64,000 nt of DNA from Alectoria sarmentosa (GCA_009733775.1 WOGZ01000183.1:1-64000), one strand, 5' to 3'. Shown: positions 32,852 to 45,223, numbered from the stretch's first letter. The notes: a model not told the origin generated them from the letters alone. Program-made: numbers and translations.

Positions 32852-35800
32852 AGAGGTGAAATTGTTAATGACCTTAACCGCCAAGATACGATGACCGCAC
32901 TAGAGGCAATCACAGAGGTCCCCGTACCAAGACGGTCGGATCCTCAGGCCAAGAGTATCAAGAAGAAGCGGAAGAGGTTTCAAAGGAACCGAAAGCACCG
33001 AACCAAATTATGGGATACGGAAACGCAGGAGCGAATTCGCGCAGAACGGCCGGGTCGGAGAGCAGAGAAAGAGAATGGTGCGGAAGTCTGAGACTCCGTC
33101 GAGGGACTCGTTGTCTCTGTCCGTGTAGCGAGCGTGCGGCCTGAGGGATCTACAGCTAATGCTCAATCCCTCATCGGAGGGTCAGCACGTACTTGGAATT
33201 CAACGTGTGGAGCTACCACATGGTAGGCATTCAACTCCACCAGCGTGACCTTGTTATCGAAGCGCCCGATCGATAACGTACGCAATTACCCGAAGCCTTA
33301 CAGCTAGACTATAGCGGCTGACCGCTGCGTGGCGCATTGCGACTGGTGGACGTAGGGTAACTGCACAGTTGGAACAGGCTCCCTGCCTCGTATGGCTTGT
33401 CACTACTAGATAAATAGGCTTCACAGTCATTCTCCCATAGTTGATATGACCATCCTGCACCACATATTACAACAGAGCCTGTCACTGCGGGATGAACGGG
33501 TATTTCTACCTCCAAGATACGAGGCTCAAGAACGCTGCATAGCCGCATGTTTAGGCGTGGATCGTGGGTAGCATTGGGATGCATATTAAAGTCGAAGGAG
33601 GCAAGCGCTCTTGAACCGCTCAGGCGATGATTTGGCCGTGGCAAGACATGCCAGAGATACTGGTCATCGAAGAAGAGGCGTGGAACTGTCACGGTTCCAC
33701 CTCAACACCCATCGCACCGTCACAGTAGTTCAACCATACTCCCAGCACCATATGATTTCAATTAATTGCTCTATTCACACCACAGTAACAAAACATTTCC
33801 ATACCATCCTTGCGTCCCTGACAAGAAGAACGTAGAGCAGCAAGCGCAGCAGTCGGCAGGTCGTTGAGCAATGTACTCTACAATACACAATAATGAATCT
33901 TGCAGAAAGCGTCAGCTTTGATCGGTGCGGGAATCTATCTATCAATCCATCGTACGCAAGAAAGCCTGATTCGGAGCCTTACAAAACTCTCTCTCCCCTG
34001 CCAAAACGCGCAGCCACGTATATGCGGGCAGCAGCGAAAGCTTCCTTGAATGTGTAGAGTACGGATGCAGCCTCGGCCTTCGGAGCGGTTCTCGAAACGC
34101 ACATAGATGTTGCCTTGAAAGTTCGGGGATGTCTTTGTGAAATTTATTCGAAACCACCTTCCTTCCACTTACTCTAAAGCGGCGCTATCTCTGTTCGACA
34201 GCCGTATGAAGAGGAGAGGCGGAGTATTGGAAGAGAAAGAGGAAGAGGAAGAGGGAGGATGTTAGCGTGAGAAGGAAAAGCCTTCCAAGAAGGAAGGCCT
34301 GGTCACTCCTACAGTTTGAATAGATAGCGAAAAGAGTAGGTGAGATGGTCGCAATCGTGGCTGCCTCTACAGAAATCCGGCCCGACTGGTTGCTCACGGA
34401 GATGTCAATTACTCGAGCATTTATGGACGTGAAAGAGTCAGCGCGCAGGTGTGTTAGTTTTGTGGGTGGGCGGGGGACAGAGAGCGTTCATGCTTCACAT
34501 GAAGGAACCGAGGTTATATGTAGAGACTTGAAAAAAGTCAACCGGCTTGGAAAAAGGAGAGGAATATCGTTGGTGACAGTTTTGGTCATTTTAAGAAGAT
34601 GATGAATGTCGAACGTGACCTCGGATACATCTCCAGGATTGAGGATAAGGTCAGGTCTGAAGTACACACTGCTTGGGTATAGCTAGATTAGACATTGATT
34701 GATAGATATGCTCCCACTCCAACAACATCTCCAGAGCTTAGGTCTGAAACCATTTTGAAAATATAGAGTTGTATTTTCTTGCATTCTTTGGTATGGAAAG
34801 CAAGGAAGTGGTGTTCCTTGCGAGAGTACTATTGTGAGATTTTTTCAACTCCAAAAGCAGTAAAATATATACGGGAGCATGTGCAGGGTAGACGATACCT
34901 ATTCATAGAGTAGTACAAAATCTGCACCACACACGAGACCTTGGTCCTCGATTTCAGGATCTGACTCACCTTTCAATAAATTCAAAGTATTCTTTGTTGC
35001 CATATCCTGCTTTAGTTCGCCACGGCTGCTCTTTCAGGCTTGGTCTCATGCATGGTGCGCGGCTCCGATTTGAGATACCGGAGACACAACGCTGCAACTT
35101 TGAGCTAGCTCGGCATGGAACAATGAATAGGGCTCGAGCATTTTATCGCTACGCAGACTATTCGAGCTCCGAAAATGTAGAGCCACGGCCCTTAGCCCAC
35201 AGTCTACATCTTTTGGTAGACTGAATTGTAAGGATTGAAGCTCGATGATCAAGCCGTTCTGTACCTTGTCCCACTCGTCCCTGCTTTAAGAAGCGTAAGA
35301 CTAGGGCCCGTAACCAATCATCAATGGCGCTCTGAATTTGAAGGAGTGCAAGACCAAATTAATAACAAGATGATAGAGCCCGAAATCTAATGCTGCAAAA
35401 AAAGAACTCATCTCAAGCTTCAGAAGCCATAGTATCGCAGCTCCTAGTACAAAATCGATACCATTTACGATCTGAGCTAGCTCAGATGCCGTGGGAAACA
35501 AGGACTGAGAGCATATAAAGGTAGATAAGTCAGAAGATACTTTAGTGTCTTCTAACCTGTCGCTATGTTAGTAGCAGTGCAATGCTCTTGGGGACCCACC
35601 CATATGGAAGGAGCATCCTTCCTAGGGAGGATCGAGTCCTTCGTCCGCGTGAATAGAGCAACTGCGTCGGTACTTTCTGCTAGCTTGCCCAACAGTTTCT
35701 CTCAACCTACCGATTCCTTATCTACTTTCTTCCTTCTCCGCTCCTCATTATCCAGACACCTTTTCACGTTGTCAAATTCACATCTCAGACTCAAGCACAA

Positions 35801-37193
35801 CCAGAGCGTCACAACCTCATCATTGTTCAGCCTCACCGAATCGTACAGTCTCGTGGTATGCCAGTACATTGTCCATGAATAGCAGGCCACTGTCTTGAGA
35901 GACTCAGATACGATCAAGTATCTTTCAACATTGTCCTAGCACAATCAAGTCTAGTAGCGATCGATGTGCGATGTCTGAGTCCATCATCATTGTCTCTCGC
36001 TGACCAGTGCAGTACTTCAGGTCACTCCACAACCATCACCGATCGCAAGAGTAGAGGCTTTGGAAGTTCCTTGGGTACACGTACAGGCCAATATTATGTT
36101 CCTCATATCCGAATCGACGAAGATCGACTTCCTTGTCTGAGCCAACACCATCTCCCTACACCGACGATAGGCTTGTCACGATCGGAGGCTACTTGCGGAG
36201 CAAGAACCTTGTCGCTCATCCCTAGCTCTACTATACTCATTGGTATTTGATCAGCCAAGTCGAAACGTCTAAGCATAGGAGGTTTTGAGAGCACGCAAGC
36301 AAGGGCACATACAAAAGGCCAGTATCCCGTCCCCCATTTCCAAGACGATGACGTCAAACCATTTGTCTGAGCCTTTGCAATGATGATTTACGGTTTCGCT
36401 ACCGAGGCTGTGCGGGAGAAGTACCTTGTTGCTGTGCTCTAACTGCTGGGGAATTTATAGGTCTTTGTCGAGTCGCCAAGCAAAGTTATAGGCACCAGGA
36501 GCCGCCAAGCTGCTCATACCTGCTCACGCATGACCCGACCTCTTCACAAGATGAGCTCCGCTCAGCAAGGACAGATCAATGGAGAATGAGAAGGTTGGCA
36601 GGACACCGCAGGCCTTCTTGGTTTCTCCGCAAATGATCCCGCGTCGTGAAGTATTTGGGTATGCGTCGAGGGGTTGGGACGGTATCTGCTTGTTCAGCTC
36701 GAGACATCGCTTGCGGGATATGACATTGTACGAGCATGGCTCGAAGCCAAATCGGCTTTTTCTGTCTAAGGATGAATGAAAGCAATAGGTTTAGGTAGCC
36801 AATATAAGAGAATGAAAGTCTTTGGCATTCTTACCAGCATTCTTTTCCATGCATCTTCATGTCACCCAAATCTAACGCAGTCATTTCCTGTAATTACTCA
36901 TTGGCTCGACGGCTGACTGTACGGATGGCCTTGAATTTGTTCCAGGCGACGGTTCAATATGCGTCACAGCAATATGTACCTCACTCCCAGGGATAGAATC
37001 ATTACATCATTGACCATGGCTGTTACGGACATCGATCGAACCATCATCACACTTAGACCTGTATCTCATGGGCGAAATTTCGGCCCGCAAAAAGATTCTT
37101 GGACAGGGTTTTTGGGGCTCGCTTTTGTGCTGCGTCCCCGAAGATACCTTGGCTTAAAAATCTCTAGACACCGACGCTAATATGATGAGTGAT

Positions 37194-37227
<34 letters not shown>

Positions 37228-37547
37228 AATTATACTGCGGGACAGGCCATGAGTGATGAGTGATGATGTTTGAAATTGTTTCTTTTCCTGATATTCTGTC
37301 GAATGACACCTTTCGCAAAGGGCTAGCGGGGCCGTGATGCAGGTTAAATTTTTGTACTTGGCGCCCGGAGCATTTCCGCTCTTGATACGCCTGGTGCCGC
37401 CAAGCCTTCAAATAGGAGCTAGCAGCCGTATTGGAAAGAGAACCAAGAGCGAGGCCAGTATCCAGACCGAAAACTGCAGGCAGTACACCGAATCTACTTC
37501 AACCCTTGCTCACAAAGCCATTACGAGGCTTCTCTCCATCAACGAAG
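32852..37547. other. 4.7 kb region without a convincing gene
   Basis: Many frames of 60-130 codons exist on both strands but none has a family match, a good start and consistent splicing. A minus-strand frame at 33309-33692 has a mixed composition and opens on GTG. A short hydrophobic frame lies at 35301-35501 (minus). The region is locally AT-rich and could hold decayed repeats. A TG tract is at 37197-37225. The right end is the SYF2 promoter. Confidence 0.5.
37197..37225. repeat. (TG)n microsatellite
   Basis: About fourteen TG units; a GAGTGATGAGTGATG-type short repeat flanks it on both sides (near 37186 and 37250). Confidence 0.95.
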
Positions 37548-38560
37548 ATGCCTCCTGCGAAGAAGCGCAAGATCGCCGACGAGCCGAAAGTGCAAGACGG
37601 CGCACCTGTGGATGAAATGGCAATATCCAAGTCACAAGATCCGCAGCACATCGACAAAGAATTAGAATCCGAGCGGTCTGGAGACTCTAAGCCGGATCCT
37701 AGCTCGGTAGACAAAAATCAGGAGAGGAAAGAGCGCTTCAAGGCTCTGCAAGCCCGTGCAGTAAGTTTGCTCCGTCTCACGATTTATGAGTGGCCGAGTA
37801 CTGATATCTACGTAGCAAAAGTCCGCTCAGAAGAATCTCAAAGAAGCAGCAGCAGAATCACAACGACTAGCGACAGATCCTAACCTTTTATCCTCACTCT
37901 CTCGAAAACAGGCGTTCGCATCACACAATCTACTGAAAGCCGACACTGCAGCGGCCGGAGAAGACTTTGAGCGAAAGCGAGCGTGGGACTGGACTGTTGA
38001 CGAGTCGGAGAAATGGGACAAGCGGATGGAGAAGAAAGAGAAGCATCGCGAGGATGTAGCATTTCAAGATTATACACAGGATGCACGGAAGATCTACAAG
38101 CGCCAGCTGCGAGAGCTGAAGCCTGATATGGAGGGCTACGAGAAAGAGAAGGCAGCCGCGGTGCAGAAGGCCGCTCTAAATGGAGGCTTGGAGATCATCG
38201 AGACCGAGGATGGAGAGCTCGTTGCTGTTGATAAGAGTGGGACTTTCTATTCAACAGCCGACAGCACAGACTTCATTGAGAATAAGCCTGAAAAGGCCGC
38301 TGTGGACAGGCTGGTGAACGATCTACGGAAGGCTGAGGAGGTACGGTTGCGGAAGAGAAGAGACAGAGGCAAAGGTGACGATGACGGAGACGTTACGTTT
38401 ATCAACGACAAGAACAAGCAGTTCAACCAAAAGCTGGCCCGCTTTTACAACAAGGTAAACTCCATGCTCTATCGCCTGGTCTACTCGTGAAGCGTTGCTA
38501 AGAAGCCTTTAGTATACTGCCGAGATCCGCGACAGCTTCGAGCGGGGGACAATGATATGA
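37548..38560 (+). CDS. SYF2: pre-mRNA-splicing factor SYF2
   Basis: Three exons, 37548-37760, 37816-38454 and 38513-38560, give 299 residues in phase. The N-terminus is Lys/Glu-rich and disordered (PPAKKRKIADEP). The SYF2 domain follows with ERKRAWDWTVDESEKWDKR, the conserved W-x-Y/W-T block, then YKRQLRELKPDMEGY and FNQKLARFYNK. The tiny last exon encodes YTAEIRDSFERGTMI, the conserved end of the family. SYF2 belongs to the NineTeen-associated spliceosome complex and acts with Cwc2/Prp19 partners around the second splicing step. It converges on COQ11 with only about 96 bp between the stops. Confidence 0.95.
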
Positions 38561-38656
38561 AAAAAATGCTGCACCCGTCAGGCTTTGCGCTTAGAACCTC
38601 ATGGCGGCGAATAGTTTGGTATCTGTGAAGCCGAGCGGAGAATATGTACAGCACGA

Positions 38657-39636
38657 TCATAACATGTCTCTCCTCCACGCCTTGGTGGCTAGCGCTTCTA
38701 TATCACCCGTTCCCACGACACCCTTTACTGCGCCATCTTCGATAGCCTCGACCACCGCCTCTGCGACAAGATCTGGTTTGAGTGGCTTTTCAACAGCGGC
38801 ACCCGCTATCCATGACAGACGACCTCCTATCATTGAGTTCACCATATTTCCAACACTACCAGCGGCGGCTATTGGCATGGTAAACATTCGAGACGAGTCA
38901 TAAAGAAAACCCGGCCGTATGAAGATACTCCGAAGCTTGGGTAATGAGGAAGCTATTGTGGACTCGGCGTCTCGTTTGGTAGTGATATATCGTTTGGGGA
39001 GCATGGGAGCTCCTGCTGCGGCGGAGATGAAGACGAAGGAGGGTACGTTCTGGAAAGATGCTTCTTGGGCAAGGGTGATTGCTGGGAAGAAATTAGTCAA
39101 TAACAGACTCTTTGTTGCTCAACGGAGACCTTTCTACCCGAGTCTCGATTCATCAGCTCATAAGTCAACTGCCCGTCTTTCTCCTGCGGCTCCAAAGCTT
39201 CACCCTCTTTCCTCTCCAGTGGATTTTGACTACCGCCCTTGGTTGCACCAAAAGCCCTCGACAACCCTGACCATGGCGACTCTTTCCCCGTAATGACGCC
39301 CTTGTAGTCCGCCTCTAACAGTATTCCCATGGAGTGCACCACAGCGTCCGCGCCATTCAACATTGGCTTGTAGGTTTCCGGCTTGAGTATATCGGCTTTC
39401 TGCCACTTGACCGAAGTCGACCACGGCGGTGCGTTGGGCGAGGATGTGATGGCTGACCAGGTCGGTTCGCCGGAGCGGCTGATGGAGGTCACGTCCCAGC
39501 CGCGGCCGACTGCGACTTTACATATTCGAGATCCTGGACATGGTCAACGGAGAAAGCATTCTCTGTATGGTTTGGATCCGCAAGTCTTCGTACCTAGAAA
39601 CCCGTTGCCTCCGCAGACCACAATCTTCTTTGCCAT
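38657..39636 (-). CDS. COQ11: COQ11-like NAD(P)-binding protein of coenzyme Q synthesis
   Basis: Three exons, 39636-39594, 39533-39138 and 39081-38657, join in phase to 287 residues. It is an atypical short-chain/epimerase-fold protein. The dinucleotide motif CGGNGFLG spans the first junction. VKWQKADILKP and GADAVVHSMGILL follow the extended SDR pattern, and YITTKRDAE carries the Tyr-x-x-x-Lys-like segment. Yeast Coq11 (YLR290C) is part of the mitochondrial CoQ synthome. The N-terminus here starts almost directly at the Rossmann fold, with no clear mitochondrial presequence. Start chosen because exon one is the only upstream ATG that completes the GxxGxxG turn. Confidence 0.9.
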
Positions 39637-40026
39637 CAGCCCAATTGTGGAACTTGTAGAAGAGGAACGGTCCTTGGAGAGCAAAGAGTATGCCAGAGAT
39701 GGATCGATCCCCTCGAGTTGACATCAAGATTCCTGGGAGGAAGCTTGGCCGAGATCTACGCAGGGATGCAAGACGGGAGATTCCTGCTGCCCTGCGGGGA
39801 CCCGGACGAGGCCTCAGGAGCGCTGAAATGCATTCATCTTCCACCCCCAACTACTCTCATAGATCTATCGCTACATTTAAGTCAGGCCGAGGCCTCGTTT
39901 TCTACTATTGCGCATATCCCCCACCTTTTTTTGACCAGGAGCATTGTCGTTTGCGGTTTGCAAAGGCCGTACCTGACAGAAGCTAGGCAGCCCACGGTGT
40001 TGATATTACCTTCACTTCTCTGAAAA

Positions 40027-40998
40027 ATGCCCGCTCCGGCAGGCACGAAGCGTGTCAAGGTAAGCACGGACTCGACACACTTCAAATTTCCTGTTTTCAC
40101 CAACATTCCCAACATTGCATTCTCTCTGCATCCATCGCCCGAACATCCTCTTCTCTGCATTCTCTCTACATCCACCATCACCCAACATGCCTGTTCCAAG
40201 ATATACTAAGAAAGAGCGTCTCAAGGGCGTCCAAATTCACCGCCCCTTCGGTTCGTCTCTCCCTCTTCCATACCAGATCCCCTCACTGATACCCGTTCCT
40301 CCCACACAGTGTACGGCTCCATCGCCAAACCCCTCGATCCCAGCAACCGCCCTCCCGGCATCAGCCCCGAACACACGCACCAATGGTCCGTCTTCGTGCG
40401 GGGCGTCAACGACGAGGACATATCCTACTGGCTGAAGAAGGTGCAATTCAAGCTGCACGAGACCTACACCAACTCCTCGCGCATGGTCGAGTCCGCGCCT
40501 TTTGAAGTGACCGAGACCGGGTGGGGGGAGTTCGAGGTGCAGATGAAGCTGTATTTTGTGCCCGAGGCGAACGAGAAGGCGCAGACGTTGTGGCATGCGT
40601 TGAAGCTGCATCCGTACGTGGGGGATATAGAGGGGCAGAAGGAGAGACGGGATCCGATTGTCAGTCAGAGCTTTGAGGAGATTATCTTCTCGGAGCCCGT
40701 GGAGCCGTTTTATGATATCCTGACGAGTGGGCCGCCGCAGCCTGCGAGGGGCAAGGGGGGAAAAGGGAGCAAGCAGGCTACGTTGCGGAAACAGGGGGAG
40801 AGGAGTGCGGAGATACCGTATGCGAATAGTGAGGGGAATCCGTTTAGTCAGAAGGAGGAGGCGATGGAGTTGGATAGGTTGAGGGAGGCGATGAAGACGG
40901 TTCATGGTATGATAAAAGAGGAGAGGGGCAAGTTGGCGGGGAAGGAGAAGGTGATGGAAGGGTTGAGGAAGGAGAGCGCTGGGCAGCCTGGGAAGTGA
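40027..40998 (+). CDS. YAF9: YEATS-domain protein YAF9
   Basis: Exons 40027-40059, 40226-40250 and 40310-40998 join in phase to 248 residues. The very short first two exons encode MPAPAGTKRVK and GVQIHRPF, matching the family's N-terminus. The YEATS domain follows with HTHQWSVFVRG, VQFKLHETY and FEVTETGWGEFEVQMKLYF, which forms the acyl-lysine pocket. A C-terminal coiled coil (MELDRLREAMKTVHGMIKEERGK region) is for complex assembly. YAF9 is a shared subunit of NuA4 acetyltransferase and SWR1 remodeler. An alternative ATG at 40188 would also reach exon 2, but the first exon fits the family better. It is divergent from COQ11. Confidence 0.95.
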
Positions 40999-41251
40999 GA
41001 GTCGGAAATGTTAAGGAGCGGCTTGCGTGATACTGGAGTTGGAGCAAGCCTGGCGTTCTGAAAATAGACCTGCATGCATTGCCGGCGCGGATACCCCGGA
41101 GTCAGTTGAAACAGAGACTATAGTGTGCATCAATTGAGTCGGAAGACTCAAACAATGAAGCTGTTCCACAACAGCGTCCTTGCAAGGGAGTGTAGTAATC
41201 GATATATTTGTTCTCGCTTCGATGCTATGTCATAAGCTTTGCTTCCGAGAT

Positions 41252-41981
41252 TCATGCCCCAAAGTATTTTACCCTCTCTTCGACAGGTTTGAATGCCTTC
41301 TCTCCCGGCTGGCCTGTGGGCTTTCCAAACACCATTTGCGCCTTCAGAGTCCACGTCTCCGGGACGGCGAACATTGTCTCAAGGCGGGTGTCGATCAGAG
41401 GGTTGTAATGCTGGAGATTGACGCCCATACCCTCCGACACGAGAGCACACCAAAGGGCGTATTGGTGCATGCCATTGGATTGGTCGGACCCTAGAAAAAG
41501 CGTGTTAGCAGGCGCACGGTCGAGGAAGGAGAAGTAGGATGTATTTGCGTACAGTGAGGGAACTGGGCTTCGTAGGTTTTGAACTTATCCTGGAACTCCC
41601 TCATAACGGTGGAGTCTTCGTAGAAAAGAACCTGCGTTCAAAGGATCAGTGTTGAATGGAAAATCATGGACCCGTATCGGCTCAACTCACGGTCCCGTAC
41701 GCCTTCCTGAACCCGTCCATCCGACCCTTTGCGTGCTCGAACTTGTCGGCGGGCAATTGCACCTTGTAGACCTCCATGATGGCATCCCACAGCTCCTCGT
41801 GCTTTTCCTTCAGCACAACCACCATGCGAGAGGTCTGGGAGTTGAAGGCGCTGGGAACATGCTTGATCACGTGGGCGACGAGCTCTTTGATGCGGGCGTC
41901 GGAGATGGTCGACTCGTTGGTCAGCTGGTAGTTGGTGCGGCGGGTCTCGGTAGCATTGAGGAAGTCCTTGGAGTCGGCCAT
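41252..41981 (-). CDS. nitroreductase-family protein (HBN1/FRM2-like)
   Basis: Exons 41981-41691, 41631-41553 and 41490-41252 give 202 residues. The FMN-binding pattern begins FLNATETRRTNYQL (Arg-Arg), then VIKHVPSAFNSQTSR with the Pro-Ser-x-x-Asn-x-Gln block. GMHQYALWCALVSEGMG and EKAFKPVEERVKYFG close the fold. Yeast homologues HBN1 and FRM2 act in oxidative-stress and fatty-acid signalling. The open frame extends 89 codons upstream to an ATG at 42248, and this extension ends with LQRQFSTTAS, which looks like a mitochondrial presequence cleavage site. So the protein may be made in a long mitochondrial and a short cytosolic form. Confidence 0.9.
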
Positions 41982-42248
41982 GATGGATGCTGTTGTGGAA
42001 AATTGTCGTTGAAGAGGTGGTTGTTGGTTTTGCTGTTTGAAAAAGGAAGAAGAAGAGGAGAGGAAGGCCGCCGGAAGAACGGTTTTATAGTGGGGCAGGA
42101 CCCCACGAGCGGAATTGAGGAGTGGGGTGGACAGGCTAAGCAAATGTTGCGCCTTGGGCATTGCCATGTCACGAACCTGGGGAATTTGAAAGACGATTGC
42201 TAGAATGAGCAGTAGGGATGCTGCAATTGAAGCGCCGGTACGCTGCAT

Positions 42249-43728
42249 CTCACTCTTCCAAGATAGTTAGAGCTGTCGGATAGTCAATTTTCATAATTGA
42301 CGTCCTCGGCTCTCTCGCCATGCGATGCAGTTGGATAGGAGGATAGCAAACACGGTACTTTCGGCGCGCGAAATGTTGACAGGACGTGCAGGTTCAAACG
42401 TCATTGGTAGGAATGACGCGGAAGAGCAAGCCATATTGATAATCTCTCGGCGGTTCCTTGGTCAGCAATGCTTTTATGCAGGGAGATCGCTTCCGCAACG
42501 CTCCCGCCCAGTCACGCACGTGGTCAAGAGTTATTGGCTGACTTAATCTGCGCCTATGGCGTTCTCCGCCCACCCTGCCCCGACGTCAAGCACCCACTGG
42601 CTCTCCGGAACATGGCACCTCACGCACTCCATCCTCCCAATGTGAAAACCGAGACGCAACGTCAAACGCAACTCCACCATCGCCTATGAGAAACTGCCTC
42701 CCACAACAGTCTTTGGAAGCTAAGGACCGGACAAGTTCACAGACATCGTCTCCTATTGGACCCTCTTCTCTGACAAGGTCAGAAAAATAAATGGCATCAG
42801 CTTTGCGAGTGAGAGAACAGGAGCATGCGAATAGAGAAGGGAAGGGTGGTTGATGATCGCTTCTCCGCATTGGTAGGTACTTGAGTTTGGTGATTCGGAA
42901 GAGGGAAAGCCGTAGGCTGTGACGTGGTTTGCGAAGACGGTGGTCACGCCTGCGGGGACCGATGTTTGTTCGAGAACGAAAGCGGGGCTTTCTGAAGCTG
43001 TGACCGTGGGGATAAAAGAGGCCTGGGCTGGGATTGAGAATTTGGGAGGGTGGATGGGGCAGGTGAGGTCTTTGAGGTCGCGAGGAATTGAAGGGCACAG
43101 AGCGTACAAGTACATGTTGGAGAAAGACTTGCCATAGGCACTTGTAATTGCTGTCGATCGCCGCCGAATATCACTGCTACTGACGGGCAGTGGGCCTTTA
43201 AACATGTTGAATACAGGCTGTCAAAGGAGGAATCTGTCGAAATTCGGATTCCCAGCCATGTTTCAGTTATGACCTATTGCGCATGTCGGCTATATCATTC
43301 CAGTAGTATGGGGTCAAAGACATCCCCCAGCAGAATTTTGAGATAGAATCCATTCATCTTACACATCACAGTCACTACTGTTGTGTCCCATATCCTACTT
43401 TCTGACAGAATCGTGGAGGAGCTTTAGGGTTAGATGGAATGGTTTGGGACGAGAAGAGGGAAATGAACCGTGCTAAGCAAGTGGTCAAGGAACTTTGGGG
43501 CCTCGGATGTGGCACATCTGGATTCTGGACCACGGCGCTTGGAAGGGAGTGATGATTCCAACGCAGGGATGAGGCGCTTTCTTTGGGCCCAAGCTGTCAT
43601 AACAAATGAAAGGGGAGCATGGGAATGTATCATCGATCTAGAGGGATTTTCAACTCGAAGAATCGGTACGTTAATTTTTGGCGAAAAGCCTGAGAAATTG
43701 TTTCAAATCTATTTCTTAGATTCAAGCG
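42249..43728. other. intergenic region with one weak open frame
   Basis: About 1.5 kb. A minus-strand open frame of 150 codons (43205-42753) starts on an ATG (MFKGPLPVSSSD...) and is Pro/Ser-rich with no family match; a second frame overlaps it. It may be a small orphan or noise. The left end is the promoter of the nitroreductase. Confidence 0.4.
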
Positions 43729-44766
43729 TCAAGCCAGTTGACAAAGGTTCTCACCCATTGCTTTCTCCTTTTCCGTGGCCGTGTACCATCCTCCGTCAAT
43801 CAATTGCCCCTCCAAGGCTCTCCAATACGCCGCCTTCCCCTTTCCAGTCTTGAGATCCAGGTCGCCGAGTCTGGCGTCAATGGAACCCTGACCAACTTTT
43901 AGGTACAGTGTACAGTCTCGCAAAGTCATAGCGGCTAGAAAATTTGGAGAGATAACACTCGCTTTCAACACTCCATTGGGGTCCTTGTCCATTTGAAGTT
44001 GCCTCAAGCGACGCAAAAGTGGATCCTTGAGGAGGAAGTCCCGGATTCGACCCAGCATCTCCACCTCTGAGCTGCTGTAATCCTGCAGTCGGCGGGGATC
44101 CAGCCCCATGATACGGCACCCAGCAATAATAATTTTGTCCTTGTCCATCAAATTGAGCGGGCATAAACCTGGCTTGGATCCTTTCTTCATGACCCTCAAA
44201 GCACACGTGCGGCATCTCTTCGATTCCGGCGGAGCAGATGGCGACTGACCTAGCCATTTTGGCTTAAATTCGAAGAACTTGAAAGAATTGTCACTGCAAG
44301 ACATGTCTGTGACCAACATTCCATACATCTCATCCTCAGCCAGATAGACATCATGGCGCTTCGCAGGTCTCGCGCCGTTACTTTCCATTTCGCGTAATCT
44401 AGCGTTGCAGTCCTTTAGGAGATCTTTTGAGGGCTGGAACAAGGTTTGCTGGACGAGGTTCTGAGATGGAAAGAGAGGCTTGATCGTATTTTCGAAATGG
44501 TTCTGGGACTCCGCGACTGGTGTGGCAGAAGCTGTCATTTTCCTGAGGCGAACTAGCTTGCCTTCGAGACGAGGGTCCATGTAGAGTGGCTCAATCTCGG
44601 TAGGTGGAGGCGTGTTGGGGCCATAGCTTTCGAAGTTGAGGTCTTTGGAGGTGCTTGGATCCAGCGAAGGGCTTCGTATTCGATAGACAATGTTTGCTGC
44701 CCCCTCCGCTAGGTAGACGAGTTGCGCTCCATCAAGGCCGACAGTGAGCAAGGTAGCCGAGTTCAT
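43729..44766 (-). CDS. IPK1: inositol-pentakisphosphate 2-kinase
   Basis: A single exon of 345 residues from the ATG at 44766; the longer frame opens on TTG. The N-lobe loop YLAEGAANIVYRI (near residues 18-30) is the hallmark of the family. CRTCALRVMKKG and LCPLNLMD hold Cys residues of the zinc-binding/C-lobe region, and GDLDLKTGKGKAAYW near residues 300-315 is the metal-binding DLK motif. The enzyme phosphorylates IP5 at position 2 to form IP6, a cofactor of mRNA export and other nuclear processes. Length is between the yeast and animal proteins. Confidence 0.95.
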   Translation of the reverse strand: MNSATLLTVGLDGAQLVYLAEGAANIVYRIRSPSLDPSTSKDLNFESYGPNTPPPTEIEPLYMDPRLEGKLVRLRKMTASATPVAESQNHFENTIKPLFPSQNLVQQTLFQPSKDLLKDCNARLREMESNGARPAKRHDVYLAEDEMYGMLVTDMSCSDNSFKFFEFKPKWLGQSPSAPPESKRCRTCALRVMKKGSKPGLCPLNLMDKDKIIIAGCRIMGLDPRRLQDYSSSEVEMLGRIRDFLLKDPLLRRLRQLQMDKDPNGVLKASVISPNFLAAMTLRDCTLYLKVGQGSIDARLGDLDLKTGKGKAAYWRALEGQLIDGGWYTATEKEKAMGENLCQLA

Positions 44767-45223
44767 CACGAGCGGCTGTGTGTAGGTAATGGATCCAGAA
44801 TGCTTCAAGCAGGGGATGAAAAGTCTACCCAAATGACAACCTCCTGGTGTATGACGTGATACAAAATGAGAGTTTTAACACCCAGCACAGCTCAAGGCAA
44901 CGATATCAGGACGCCTGTGCTGGACTAGAATGCTAGACCAAGCGTCGTCGAGGCTTCCTCTTGAAACGAAACAGAGTACTTTTGATAAAAGAAAAGAGTA
45001 CAGTCAAAGCAGACATCCACCCAAGATATAGAGAAACGATGCTTTTCAAAGAAAATCGTAAAGAAAACGGAAACAGTCGCAAAATAAAGGAATGGACGAA
45101 TCAATTTTTGAGAAAATAACTCGAGAGGTGAGGAATGCGGCCTTGGCATGCCTCAAATGCATGACGTTCAGCACTCCGGCTATGGTGGCTTTCGAAAATT
45201 TCACGAACAACACGTCTGCAACT
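44767..45223. other. divergent promoter region
   Basis: About 460 bp between IPK1 (minus) and the ECM15-like gene (plus). Open frames here run into the ECM15-like exon and are artefacts. No motif recognised. Confidence 0.4.

Noticed and set aside
33309..33692. Minus-strand frame of 127 codons
   Set aside because: It opens on GTG just after a stop; a phrase vaguely like a 2EXR-type fungal protein (EPRILEVEIP) is too short to support a gene call.
40188..40225. ATG at 40188 as the YAF9 start
   Set aside because: The frame reads through, but the upstream short exon (MPAPAGTKRVK) joins in phase to the conserved GVQIHRPF and matches the family N-terminus better.
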